Shown here piece by piece: positions 25,301 through 37,912 of a stretch of 64,000 nucleotides of DNA; the stretch's first letter is position 1, and each line of letters begins with the position of its first letter. Source of the DNA: Magicicada septendecula (lineage: Eukaryota > Arthropoda > Insecta > Hemiptera > Cicadidae). Made by a program: the position numbers and the translations under genes. The notes beneath the pieces are model-generated. The model worked only from the letters and a program-made list of their open reading frames with translations, was not told where the DNA came from and searched no databases. The stretch is taken from contig CM068367.1 in the NCBI GenBank assembly GCA_034769895.1, positions 119,325,927 through 119,389,926 of the forward strand, written 5' to 3'.

Positions 25301-26221
25301 CATCTCACATACAGCAGGAACTGGAGCCACCTACTGAATTTGTACCTGACCTCAACAAGTGAGGAAGTTAAAGGTGGTCTAGTAATCGCTATCTGTGTCA
25401 CCAGCAGTTGTGTACATCTGCAATGTAAAATGCAGTTCATTAAACCTACCAGATTGTGTCAATCAGTGATATAGCCAAGGGAGTTACAAGGTCTCATACA
25501 TAACACCTGGAGGCAGGCAGGGTACGAGCTAACAAACACCTAACATACACAGTGTGCTTTAACTGGTGTATTTCTTGCTACTGCCAACAACTCTCTCCCC
25601 ATTCCTCATTAATAACCGACCACCCTGGAAAAATCTGGGTCTGTAACTCCACCCCATATAAAAATTTGGACAGTAACCCCATAGAGAAATTTCTGGCGAC
25701 ATCACTGGTACCTGTTTATATTCTTCTTTGTATTCAGTGAAGCGGAAAAATCATAGTAAAATATTTGGAATAAAAAATAACATCTGAATGAAACAAAATT
25801 GTTTCCTGATATCTCTGAAGAGAAAAAACAATCTATCAGTTTAATAGCATTTTGTGCCTTACAAACACACTCCGATGTAAATTGCAGGTATGCATATTTA
25901 ATTGTTTCTTCTTTGTTAAAAATTGTTGTTTTAGGAAGACAGTGAAACGCTCATTGATTTTTGTCTATCTCAGATACACTATGCACTCTGACAGTCTATC
26001 CAGTGGTTATCTCAAACCTTTTCAAATCCAGGACTTACCTTGAAGGATATTAAAGGATAAGTCATGGGATGATAAATATGGGCACCAGCTGAATTGCTTG
26101 TATGTGTGTGCACCCAGTTTATAATCATATTTTTGCTAACGAATACTTTGAGCCTTCTTTTACACATAAACAAATTATGTATAATTAACTATAAGGAAAA
26201 AATGTGTAATATATTTTTAAG
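19331..26221. other. Long AT-rich stretch without a recognised gene
   Basis: Many AATAAA hexamers and only weak open frames (the longest, 22,007-22,384, gives a low-complexity, unrecognised protein). CA/GT microsatellites lie at about 23,080-23,104 and 23,742-23,764. It could be the extended 3'UTR of the Mxd-like gene or intergenic DNA. No transposon ends were recognised. Confidence 0.4.
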
Positions 26222-26317
26222 ACACGGTAAATAAATTTTTAACCCTGACTTTGCTACCCACCAAACACTCCCTCGGGACCCAGCAGTGGGTCATGCCCCA
26301 TAGGTTGAGAAACGCTG
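26222..26317 (-). mobile_element. hAT terminal fragment
   Basis: Reverse-complemented, the segment starts CAGCGTTTCTCAACC, then passes through GGGTCCCGAGGGAGTG. This is the form of a hAT terminus widespread in animal genomes. The opposite end and an 8-bp duplication were not found, so only a fragment is claimed. Confidence 0.5.
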
Positions 26318-27609
26318 GTCTATTCAGTTGACTCTCTGTACAATTGAAGTGATTTAACCGGAGGTACACTAAATTCTCAGCTTTCGGTGTTGAAAAAGGG
26401 GCATTTTATGCTTACAGCATGCCACACTACTTTCAAGAAGTTTCTAATTTCTCTGATATTTGCACTTAGTCTGTTGTAGTGAAGGTCTTCCTGATATCAA
26501 CCCATTTCTCTGTTATTTTTTGAGTTGTTCTTCCTTTTTCCTTTGTGAAGTCAGTCGAGCTACTGTTGACAGTCTCTGTTCTTTCAGTTTATTCGTCCTG
26601 TAAAATGTTATTAGTTCAGTTTTGCAAAATTCAATTTTCATAACCTCCTATTTAAAACAAAAATATGTGTCTGTACCATAACCAAGTGGGATCTACTTTT
26701 TAAAACACCTGCAGTAAAAATATACAGAACTACAGAAATAATCAGTCCTACAAATATTTAACATAAAAAAATACCATAGAAATCCACTCATCAGGAACAG
26801 CCTTCTTCATTCACATTTGATGGTACTCTTCGCTCAACACGCTTACGATATTTTTTAATGAGTGTACAGTATCATAATCTTGGACCCTATTGCAGTCTGC
26901 CTACCATATTTGACATAGTAGTTTTTAACATGTGTATCTATTATGTATGCTAATAAGAGTATGTATGTATATATGTAATGTAAATATATAAATGTTAAAA
27001 ATGTACAAGACCCAATTTAAGAGATTTTTTTCTCTACTATCACATGATGCAAGAAACATTTTATTTGTAAAATAATAATGTTCGACTGTTAATAATTATA
27101 TTTATTATTTAAGTTTTTTGTACTAGTTTCACACTGCTTATATAATAACATGTCATTTGTTACCAAGGTGATAAGGGAGTCAAGCCCATATTATTAATAT
27201 AAATTATATAATATATATATATAAATTATATATATATATATAAACATACATACACGTTTGCTTTGTAGGTATTGCATGATAAAGTATGTGAGGTGGTGTA
27301 TCGTACGAAAGAACCAAGGGCCAGTGGGTACTTTGTGGGCACCAGATCTCAACCCTCTCCAAGCATTAAAAGAGTACAAATTCTATATAAAAAATACAAA
27401 AAAATATATAATATAAATACATTTATTATCCCTTTATTATAATAATAATTTAAAGAAAATGGGATGATGATGATAACCTTTAAATGTTTTAATTATTATT
27501 AGTTATTATTATTATATTGTAATTATTATGTTTATTATTATTATAATTTTATGTCCTCTTAAAGGTGTGGCTAATGAACGAATGAACTAGCCTATAGTTG
27601 TCTTATTAA

Positions 27610-27620
27610 GACTACTGCGA

Positions 27621-27669
<49 letters not shown>

Positions 27670-27745
27670 CACCACCACCACAACCACCACTACCATCACT
27701 ACTACTACTACTACTACTACTGCTACTATTATTACTACTATGATC
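27610..27745. repeat. (CTA)n/(CAC)n compound microsatellite
   Basis: Successive blocks of CTA, CAC and CTA triplets with few interruptions. Confidence 0.93.
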
Positions 27746-28294
27746 ATTATTATATTATAATTACATAATTATTTTCACAGCTATTGGTACCCTTTAGTGG
27801 GTGAATAAATTATTCTTCATTTTTATGTTTAGGATCTGATTATTAAAAAAAAATCTTAAAATTAAGCTATATGCCACAGCTATGTAGATTGTATGCTCTG
27901 AAATGGTTATATTTAGAAACAAAAATATTTATGTACAACATAACTTTAATAAAAAAATTTTAATTGAAAAATTAATTGCCTTCCAACTCTGCATATTTTT
28001 TCAGAAGTTAGCTGTATTTTTACTGTATACAGTGTACTTGTGTAGATTTAATTGTAAGAAAAAAATTATTTTAAAAATATATTTGGTTTAGTGCACAGAT
28101 AATGATTTGTGCTAAATGAGGCACATAAACATTGATTTATTGATTTAAATTACAAAAAAAAAAATTAAAAATCAAAAAAGTTTTAAAAAAAGACTGTATA
28201 GTTTATAGTGATTATATTGCTAATTATGATTTTAAAGTTGAGATAACATAAGCAAGTATTTTTTTTTTACATAGAAGTAGAAATAGAATCGCAA

Positions 28295-28576
28295 ATGATT
28301 TGTTGTGTTAATCAAATATGTCAAGTCACATACATCTGGTTTAGACGATGTACATATTTACGGGCATTAGATAATAAAAGGAAACATATACTGTCTGACT
28401 TTAAACCAGATTTTGTAGATTTAATTTATTTGGACAGATCATATTATGTACTTCACAAAAAACAGAATGAGGAATGTGTTAAAATACTAAGTAAAAAAAG
28501 AATACTTGCTTGTGTGATAGCATGCTTTTTTATTATTGCTTTTTCTGTGTACATTTTGTTTTCAATAAAGTTTTAA
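28295..28576 (+). CDS. Unrecognised small ORF with C-terminal membrane segment
   Basis: The 93-codon frame ends in a hydrophobic segment (IACFFIIAFSVYILFSI) preceded by basic residues, with AATAAA overlapping the final codons. The middle contains DFVDLIYLDRSYYVLHK. I recognise no family. The composition is close to what AT-rich non-coding DNA yields by chance, so this is a weak candidate. Confidence 0.12.
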   Translation: MICCVNQICQVTYIWFRRCTYLRALDNKRKHILSDFKPDFVDLIYLDRSYYVLHKKQNEECVKILSKKRILACVIACFFIIAFSVYILFSIKF

Positions 28577-28662
28577 AAGTACTGTAACCGTTATAAATGT
28601 TTTAATACTTATTGCAAACCTTATTATTTATAAAATTACAAATTCATTTTAATTATACAACA

Positions 28663-28670
28663 AAAACAAC

Positions 28671-28718
<48 letters not shown>
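28663..28718. repeat. (CAA)n(TA)n microsatellite
   Basis: Seven or so CAA units followed by about 17 TA units. Confidence 0.93.
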
Positions 28719-28719
<1 letters not shown>

Positions 28720-29924
28720 TACAGTTGAGAAAGTTTGTTGTACTATGATCCTCAAAGACCTTGATTACATCAGGTATACTTCTTTTATTAATTATTACCA
28801 TAGAGGAACCTAGACTGTACCACTATTTTCGCATTTTTAAATTTTATTTTAGGAGTATATTTAGTTCAGGTAATGATTACTGTTGTGTGTCATGTATAAA
28901 AAATAAAGAGAATGTTATATTTGTGTATTTAAATTTTTTGAAGTTGGTGTGAACAGAATAATGTCAAATACTATACCCACTTTTTTAATGTCAATAATTT
29001 ATTTTGTATAAATTTAGGCGTATAACAGTCGTTTAAAAAACGCTAGTTGAAAATATCAGTTGGTCTTGTTAACAAATTATATATATTGACACACCAAAAA
29101 TTATATGCTTCCTCTGTTCGTTACTGTAAATATTTTTGTTTATAATTAAAAAGTAAGTAAAATATGGTACAGTTTTTAAGAAACATTAAAATACCAGTTT
29201 AGTAGATAAATAAAATTTTTGTGAGTTGAAATGTGTTTAGGCAGGACTGAGATCTTTTTTTCAGTTTATTTATTTATTTTATTAATATCGTAATAGTAGC
29301 ATGACTATTATTTATATTATTCAAATTGCCCTTATATATTTTCTAAATATAAATTAACAACAACATACAAGAGACAAGCACATAGGCTAATTTGTTTTAA
29401 CGCTCATCAGTTGATTATCTTAATCTACAAAAGTACTGAATACTAACAATAGTGAGGTGTATAATTTGAATCAAGTATTATAGCTTTTGTAAAAAACATG
29501 TACATCAGTAATAAACATGTTTTATTGTTTGTGTGTTATAATCAAAAGCAATAAAATCCTATGTGGAGCATTCTCACTAAGTGTGTTGTATTGACAATTG
29601 CAACTGTTCAAGTAAGTGTGCAAATGAAATCTATCCTGGTCTTCAGTGAACAAAATACTAACAAGGGCAGGAAGAGAGGTAATTTTGACTAATACCTTTT
29701 ATATTCACTAATCCATCAGTAATTCATGTTTACATTTTATGTATTATACATGTGATCACTTTTGTCAGATATTTTCAAAAATGAAAAAGGTTTTATCATT
29801 GAATAACACTGGGTATCAGTTGTGTATGCATCTGACAGTTACAAATTAAAAAATAATGTGGCATATTCCGAATATTATTTAACATCTGTTTAGGACAAAC
29901 AGTAGACATCTGGTATACTCATAA

Positions 29925-30640
29925 ATGAGAGTACGAATTGGAAACCAAATTCTATACATGCTCTTATTTGCAGATGATATAATGGCTCTGCCAAAGTTAA
30001 TAAAGAATATGCGCTGAGAAAAATTATAAATATCAACAGTAGCAACTAAATCTAAAACAATGGCATTTCGGGATGGGTATCCTATAAGAACTAAGATAGT
30101 AGTTGAAAATAATCAGATTTTGAATCAGGGTAGTCATTTTAATTACCTGGGTTGTAATATCTCATACGGAACTGATATTGATTGGGATAGTAAGCTAACA
30201 AAATTTGGACGCGTCTGTAGAAGGATTCATAGGTACCTGAAAAATAAAACATGGAAGGATACCCAAATGAAATTTTATAAAACTGTGGCTTTCCCCCACT
30301 TTCCTGTATGCTAGTGAGACTCTTGGTAAAAGGGATGTTCAGAGGATTCAGGCAGCCAAAATGAAATTCATAAGAGGAACGCAACGTTACTCTCTCTTTG
30401 ATTGGGGAAGGAACGAGGATGTTAGATGCGATTTAAACATTGTATCATTGCACCAGAAGATTGAAGACCACAGAAGGAGGATGGTGTGAACACTTGAACC
30501 GCATGCCTGATATCTGTCTACCTGTGGCTGCCTTGCATTATCACCCTACTGGGAAGAGAGATGTCTGTAGACCGAGGAGGAGATGGGTTCCAGAACAGGT
30601 CTAAGGCCTAGTCCTTAGAGTGGTGATGATGATGAACAAT
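29925..30640 (+). pseudogene. RTE-like LINE: RT C-terminus, 5'-truncated
   Basis: It opens at IGNQILYMLLFADDIMAL (FADD catalytic box), continues with SHFNYLGCNISYGTDIDW, and after frame changes gives RIQAAKMKFIRGTQRYSLF, IEDHRRRWCEHLNRMP and PTGKRDVCRPRRRW. This is the usual C-terminal order of RTE-like reverse transcriptases. It ends in a (GAT)n tail at 30,622-30,636. Stops and frameshifts lie near 30,015, 30,312 and later. The missing N-terminus indicates ordinary 5' truncation on insertion. Confidence 0.82.
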
Positions 30641-33600
30641 AGCAGCTGAATTTTAGTCTCCATAAAATAAAGTATGTGTATGTAATGATGACGAATACTA
30701 AAGTAGATTCTGAAAATATCAAAAACAGCATTTTATGTGAATAAGATGTGTAAACTCCAATATGCTCTGGAGTGTTCAATGAGAAAGCTGTTATTACACT
30801 GTTTGTGGTAGAGAACATAACATTATACATCACTGGAATGTTGGCTTCTTGTAACAAGAATTACGAATAAAATTAGAATTGTAGAAATAAACTAATTGAA
30901 AGGTGACTCCAGTTAAGCTGAAAAGGAAGGGTGACACTAAAGATTATATAAGGAATAAAGAAATATAATTACATAGACAGGAACTTCGAAAATGGATCTC
31001 TTTCGTGGTACGCAAATGTTCTATGCAACAAAAGTGGCCAAAGAGAAATCTGGAATGTTTTCTGCCCAGAAATAGGAGATGAAACCTATCTGTAAAATGG
31101 GAGGTACATAAAAATGGAGATGTCAGGTAGACAAATACTAGCTTGGAGATACAAATCATTCTTTGTATTGGGGTATTGGAGTAAAAATGTTATCACATTT
31201 AATGTAAGACTGTATTTAGATCAACATGCAAGCCTTCAGTAAGACTGTATTGGATTTAGTGTCTAAAAACAGTAGATCAACATACATGCCTTCACGAACT
31301 TGTTACTAAAGTCCACTGTTATTTTATATTGTTAACAGATTTGGAATATTTTATATGCTTGTAATGTGTTTGTTTCTTGTGTTGTCCGTCTTTTGACTAT
31401 TTTTTTTAATTTAAAAAGTGATCTGGAAAACTTTTAGTCTGATCAGTAACAAATTTTATTCTAATCATATAAAACATATTTGAGTTGTTATAAACATATT
31501 AATTATAAGGGTACTGTTTAAATAAAAACAAATTGTGAATACCACAGCGTTTCAGAGCTACAAAAAATAAATATTCTTATAATATTACTGATGTATTACA
31601 CTAATTTGTAATATTATTTATACTGTCCGCCATTTTATTTTGCAACAACTCATAGTCAAGAATTATATTTTTGTAATCTTCGCCAAAAGTGTTATTTCTT
31701 TATTATTTCAAAGAATTTCAAAAATAATGAAATAAGGAACCTATCTTTATTATTATTATTATTATTATCATTATGGCATTAATTTTTTTCTTTCTTTACT
31801 TTTTAATTGAATAATAATGTAACATGAAAATATAGGTTATTTATTTCTTTAATAAAAACACTAAGATTTAAAAAAAATAAAGTGAGTAGAGAAAAGTATT
31901 AAAAAAAATGTAAAATTTTATCAAAAATATAGAAATAAAAAATTATGTCTTATCTTTATTGGAAGCACTTGATAATAATAATAAATAAGTAATATGTTGA
32001 GTTGCTAATAATGCCGAGAAGGGCTGATGATGATGAGATTATGATCACGATGATGATAGAATGTAAACTCAAAATAAAAAACAATGTGATGTCAGAGAAT
32101 TTTACTTAGCCTATGTAGATCGATTCTATCTGTTTATAAAAGTGTTTAGCGTAACCACACACATACACACGCGGACTAATTTAATAACAGAATGAGATAC
32201 ATGCAGTAATTACATATATAAGAAATAAATAAATGTTTTTTAGCAAACGATCGTAGTACGTAAATAAATCAGTACATGTTATTATGATTACTATTATTAT
32301 TATTACGATGATTATTATATGTCCTTACTTTTATTATGTGTATATGTATATAATAAGTACACACAATGAACAGACAGACACACAAAAGTGTATTGTGTAT
32401 ATATATATATATATATATTATATGATAATAATATGTATTCTGATGTTACATTGATTATTATTTTGTAGTGTAATAATAACAACCAACAAGTTTCATAATA
32501 TTATGTATGATTTAAAAAAATGAAGAAAAATTACAAAAAAATCTGGGTGAATATTATTAAAAAAAAAAATAACATTACTTGTAGCTCTTTAGCAAAGCAG
32601 CAATATTGAGAATGGCAGATGATGAGTTTTCACTATACTTTACGCTGCTCAGTGTTTTGTGTAGTGATCAATATTTCTAGTGTAAAGTAATTATGTATGA
32701 TTATTATGTATATGTACATTTATTACATACATACAGGTTGTATGTACAAAAGTTTATTCAGGTTTTATAAATTATATGTCACAGTACTTGTTTACTGGCT
32801 ACATAAATAATTTAGCAAATGTATGGAGTTGATGTGTATTTTGCATAGCAGAATTATTTTCTGTAAACTTCATTTAAATGATTTATAATCAATATACAAA
32901 ATTTGCGATTGATTTGCATCTGACAGTCAATTTTATGTAAACATGAATATAAGTCTGTTGGTTTTGTAATATTTTTTAATTAACTTATCATTGAAATGTA
33001 TGCACTTGAGGTCAATCTTGACAGTGGCAGGAAATATACAAGACTAGAAGCAGCACTAAGCGTTATAATTAGAATTCAAATTCATAACCAACCAGTCCCA
33101 GACTGTGGCCAAGCTCTTTTTCCTGATGGTCTAAAATGTTGTATCAATATACTAAGAATCCCCAGTCAGTAATCTTAATTTCTTTTTTTTTTACAGTGAT
33201 TCGCATGCATGTTAAAGCATTGTCTTCAAAATGTTGTATCTCAGACATTAAGTTGTGGTAGTAATTAATAAATAAATAAATATATATTAATCCATAAGTA
33301 CATACATTTTTTAAACTGCTCTACTAAATAATTACATGAACGTCCAAGAGCTATTATAAAGAAAGAACATTTCTTAGTGTCTTTCTTAAATAATAGGCTA
33401 ATACTGTATCCCCCAAAACAGTATATCCACTACTATTAAGATATATTCCATCTGATATTTTTTGTTATTAAGACTTCACCCCTCTTAAAGAAATGATAAA
33501 AAGTTTTGAAGCATCAATGTTTTTGAGGTGGAGTCGCATAGTGTATATCTGTCTCAAGTATGAGGACTTATCAGTGTATTTAACGTACTTCATTATAGCC

Positions 33601-34547
33601 ATTCTGTCTGTTTTAAAGGTTAATCATAATCATTGTCCAATAAGGCAGATGATGTTGGACAATTTAATTCATAACGATTTTATATTTATAGAGTACATTT
33701 AATTTTTAGCGGTACTTGAATTATCATATCATTGGTAGCATACTGTTGTAAGATACACAACTTTTCCATACAGTTATTTTTATATTGTTGCTCTATTTCA
33801 TTTGGAAATTACGTAGAAGCTAAGCAAGATATGTAATTCTTTACATGTTTGAGAAAAATTGATCACACATACACAAACAACTATTTTCTGTTTCTTTTTA
33901 TTGTATTCACTTAGTGGTGTTGAAGAAAAAAATATATATATTTAAAAAACAAGTAAAGAAGAAAAAGCAAAAAAAATTATAATATTATGAATGTAGAAAA
34001 ATAAAATAAATTGTTGCTGTGTCCTGCATTGTAAAGCCCCCTTTTTCCTGCTTTTTATGGGTAGGTACACAGCTTGGACAAGTTCCCCCTCCCCTTTCCT
34101 GTATATCCTCCTGAATCCTTGATACCTTATATACGTGTGTATTTATGTGTGTATGTATGCACACACATATACATACATATATATAACACAATCGCATACA
34201 TATATATGTACTCATACAAGATTCTACCAAGTTTATGCTGCTAACCTATCCCCTCCCCCACCTCTGCAAAACCTCATTCCCTGTTTTAAAAGGCTGTTGT
34301 TGTTCGTAATGACAGCAGGAAAAAATATTACAATTTATTGTAAATGTACATAAACTACTTGTAAAACTATTCATATGGCATTGTTTTGTTCTTTAAGATA
34401 AATAATGATGAAAGAGAAATGTGAATACGATTTCTCTTAAGATTCTATAAAACAAAATAAAATTTGTGTATTATTATAAAAAAACTTGGCATTTTTTCAA
34501 ACTTACCTTCATCTCAACTCAGAATTCTGGTGGAATACAAGGATTTG
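30641..34547. other. No gene recognised
   Basis: Very AT-rich, with short TTA and TA microsatellites (31,748-31,771; 32,396-32,420). No coding exon, transposon end or RNA gene was supported. Confidence 0.4.
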
Positions 34548-34549
34548 TA

Positions 34550-35844
34550 CATTCTGTCAAATAAATACCAGGAAATGTTCATTTAAAATGCCCACGTAAA
34601 AGGTATGAAAAAAAATGTTTTGCATTAAGTTGGTAGTAGTGTACCTAATTGTTACATAGAGTTGTGGCGCGACAGTAGAGTTGTGGCACAATCTGTCGGC
34701 TAGTTTGTTTATAGCTGTTGATTAGGTTAGTTGACCTCAAGTGGGCTCTGCTATTTTTAAAATGGATAAAAATATCGAACAAAGAGTTTGCCTCAAAGTT
34801 TGTGTTGTCAACGAAATTTCTTGTGCTGAATCATTGAAAATGTTGGAGAAGGCCTACGGTGAGTCAGCTTTATCGAAAACATGAGCATACAAGTGATACA
34901 AAGTATTCAAAGAAGGCCGAGAAGTGGTTAATGATTTGCCTCGTTCCGGTCGACCTTTAACGTCTCCGACTGACGAAAACATTGTCAAAGTGAAGGAAAT
35001 GGTGATGGAAAATCGTCGTTCAAGCTTAAGAGAGATTGCTCTGGATCTGGACATGTCTCACGAATCTGTTTGCACCATTTTAGTTGACATTTTGGGTATG
35101 AGACGCGTCGCGGCACGGCTTGTTCCAAAGAAGCTGAATTTTCTTCAAAAAGAGCACCGCAAACAGGTTGCTGAAGACATGCTTGAACAAGCCAGTTCTG
35201 ACCCTAAATTCATGAAACGCATCATAACGGGTGATGAGACGTGGGTTTATGAGTTTGACATGCAAACCAGCCAACAAGCTTCGGAATGGGGCTTCGATAA
35301 CGAGCCGAAACCAAAAAACCCACGTCAAAGTCGCTCCAAAATCAAAGTTTTGTTGACTGTTTTCTTTGACTATCATGGTATTGTCCACTTGGAATTCCTT
35401 CCAGAGGGGCAAACAGTCAACAAACAATATTATTATCTGGGCATTATGAGGCGTTTGGGAGAGAAGGAAAAGGCCAGATTTGTGGAAGAACAATTCTTGG
35501 ATTTTGCACCATGATAATGCACCATCCCACACATCGACCCTTGTACATGAATTTTTTACCAAAAACTCAATGAATGTCATCAACCAAGCACCGTATTCGC
35601 CAGATATTATGACACAAAATTTGAGGCAAACTTTGTTTGATATTTTTATCCATTTTAAAAATAGCAGAGCCCACTTGAGATCAACTAACCTAATCAAAAG
35701 CTCTAAACAAACTAGTTAACAGATCGCGCCACAAATCTACGTAACAATTAGGTACACTCCTACCAACTTACACAAACAATTTTTTTCATACCTTTTACGT
35801 GGGCTTTTTAAATGAACAATTCCCGGTATTTATTTGACATAATG
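34550..35844 (+). mobile_element. mariner element with unusually long inverted ends
   Basis: 1295 bp flanked by TA duplications (34,548-34,549 and 35,845-35,846). The ends read CATTCTGTCAAATAAATACC and, reversed, CATTATGTCAAATAAATACC. Inverted similarity extends over 200 bp (about 34,550-34,777 and 35,639-35,844), far beyond the usual ~30 bp, and includes the transposase start-codon region on both sides. Confidence 0.92.
34762..35640 (+). pseudogene. mariner transposase, broken and C-terminally deleted
   Basis: The start at 34,762 gives MDKNIEQRVCLKV and an N-terminal helix-turn-helix (SCAESLKMLEKAYGESALS). Two in-frame TGA codons lie near 34,881-34,896. The frame then stays open (34,924-35,514) through DLPRSGRP, LREIALDLDMSHESV and TGDETWVYEFD (first catalytic Asp). 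A frameshift near 35,480 leads to ILHHDNAPSHTS (second Asp). The sequence stops after QAPYSPD, where the right inverted end begins, so the third catalytic Asp of the D,D34D set is lost. It is catalytically dead. Confidence 0.92.
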
Positions 35845-35846
35845 TA

Positions 35847-37083
35847 TTAGTGGTAGTGGTGAACACATAATACCTAGAAACCCAAAATTGGAGGCAGCTA
35901 ATGGTTTTGCGATGTATTTAGGAGTGCACCTCTTTCTGCCACTCTGCAGTGTGACTAAGCAATGCAATATTACATGCCAATAAAACCAGTTCTTCAGCTG
36001 GTTCATCCTATTCAGCTAGGCAGGCATAATCCAAGCTGTCTACTCATGCCAAATGATAGAAGTTCCTAATACATATCTTGTGGATACAAGTAAATAGGTT
36101 AGGATCATCTTTCGGGTGAAAGTAAATAGGTTGAGATGTAGTTGCGAATGTATATTGAGACGGTTTATTCATTTCCAGAAAAACGATTATTAAAGTTGCC
36201 CATTATTTAAAAATTGATTACCTGGGACTTATTGAGCACAGATTGAGGCCGAACATGGCTTTTGTCAATATAACTAATTAACTCAGATAGCCAAGCTGAC
36301 TTATTTATCACCAGCTAACCTAGTCTACACCATTAACCCATTACCTACTCATACCATTACCTAGTCATATTAGTCAATTAGAATGTCCATAGAATCTCTT
36401 GTATTTAACAAAAAAGACTGCTGGTTTTTTTTTTTTAATACAATACAGTGGCATGAATGTAGATAATACTCGTACCTAGTGTTCAGCTTCTGTTTTTGTC
36501 CATGACATATTTTTTCTAGGTCCAAACAATGTCGGATGTTCTGATGTTTACTATATTAGTCTTGCATGAACCACATTTCTTCTTCCATGTAGAGTCTTAC
36601 TCCTATATTTGTGATGAGCATTTCCACAGAGACTAAAACACATACCTTACACAATGTAATTTGTCTGAAGAGTATGCACGGGATGCAACCAGGGGGTAGG
36701 TGCGGGGGGTTGAGTTTACATTTTGAGAATAAACTATAATAATTAAAAGAGAAAGAAGTCATCAGTTGCTGTTTATTTTGTTGTAATCAAGAATATGAGA
36801 GTATAAACGTAAGGGTTATATCAATAGATATCTAAAATTTAACAAAGTCATAAAACAATAAAGATATTTTACATTCCCATATAAATGATACCAGGAAACT
36901 GACTCGAATTTTTTATCATCTTATTGCAGACCACCTGATAATGTTAAAGGTGTGAATTTTTTAAAACTTTGCCTTCTTGCCTATAAAATTTGCAGCAAAT
37001 GAAATGTCTGCCACAGAAATGAATCAAAGATTTTCATTAAATAGGCACTGCAGGCCCTTAGCAACAAACTTTTCAGATTGTGG
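35847..37083. other. No gene recognised
   Basis: Mixed, AT-rich sequence between two DNA transposons. No exon or repeat is supported. Confidence 0.4.
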
Positions 37084-37091
37084 TATGCGAT

Positions 37092-37904
37092 CAGGGGCGG
37101 ATTAACCATTAGGCTGACTAGGCTGTAGCCTAGGGTGCGGAACTTTGGGGGGCGCAAAATTTTAGCTAAAAAATAATAAAATTTTACAGCTAAATATAAA
37201 ATTGGTAATAAATTACAAGGATAAAAATTTGAGTTCATTTTGAACACAGGCGCCTGTTTGTGAGAAATTATGGTAAAACTGTACATAAATAATAGAAGTG
37301 CTTTCCAAACTGTTTTCTCCGGTTATGAGTCATCGGCGGCCAGCGCTCATAGAACTATGCCACCGCCTGACTTTCATGGAATTGCCGACCACATCTATTC
37401 CATCCACCTCCACCCCACCCTTCACCTTCCCTTCCATCCCTTTTCATTGCAGACAAGTTCGGTATCGCTCATGACTGAGTGGGTTATTGTGTGATGAAGT
37501 TATGTTTAAAAGTGTTGTTTTCACGATGAGCAATCAAAGTGCTAACATTTTTAACAAATCTAGTGGAGCGCAATACAGGAAACGCTCACAGGAAAAATCT
37601 GATTGGAATGAGTCTCTATTGAAAAAAATTCCAAAATTAGACACATTCTTCAACCGCCCACCAGAAAGTTCGAACTGTAGTATAAGTGATAATAACTCGG
37701 CCTTGCCTCCCCCGACACCGACCTCCACCACCGTGGACTTGGACTGTGGCAGCAATGGCAACCTCGTGGAGACGCCACCTGAATCACCCAATACTTTCAT
37801 TTCCATTCAGCCCCTTGGAAATAAAGTAAGAGTAGCCTATGAGAGGGGAGGGGGCGCTAAAATATAATTAGCCTAGGGCGCCAAGATACCTTAATCTGGC
37901 CCTG
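37092..37904 (+). mobile_element. Internally deleted hAT element (813 bp)
   Basis: It is bordered by an exact 8-bp duplication TATGCGAT (37,084-37,091 and 37,905-37,912), the hAT hallmark. Ends read CAGGGGCGGATTAACC and, reversed, CAGGGCCAGATTAAGG, with a second shared motif near TAGCCTAGGG. It keeps only the N-terminal transposase segment, so it is non-autonomous. The intact duplication suggests a fairly recent insertion. Confidence 0.93.
37526..37867 (+). CDS. N-terminal segment of a ZMYM1-like hAT transposase
   Basis: The 113-codon frame from the ATG at 37,526 contains KSSGAQYRKRSQEK and LLKKIPKLDTFF, the basic and hydrophobic leader seen before the TTF-type zinc finger of ZMYM1-like hAT transposases, followed by a Ser/Pro/Thr-rich stretch. 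It then runs into the right terminal region and stops. The zinc finger, catalytic and dimerisation parts are missing, so it cannot transpose itself. Whether the short protein is made is unknown. Confidence 0.65.
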   Translation: MSNQSANIFNKSSGAQYRKRSQEKSDWNESLLKKIPKLDTFFNRPPESSNCSISDNNSALPPPTPTSTTVDLDCGSNGNLVETPPESPNTFISIQPLGNKVRVAYERGGGAKI

Positions 37905-37912
37905 TATGCGAT

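Larger units (their letters stand above)
26318..29924. other. AT-rich stretch with microsatellites
   Basis: No supported gene. It contains a (CTA)n/(CAC)n tract at about 27,610-27,745 and a (CAA)n(TA)n tract at 28,663-28,718. Confidence 0.4.

Noticed and set aside
32024-32050. CTGATGA followed by ATGATGAG, a possible hammerhead box
   Set aside because: No paired stem II and no GAAA box follow. Similar bare CTGANGA hits at 19,573, 25,813, 29,404 (minus), 47,618 and 54,626 were dropped for the same reason.
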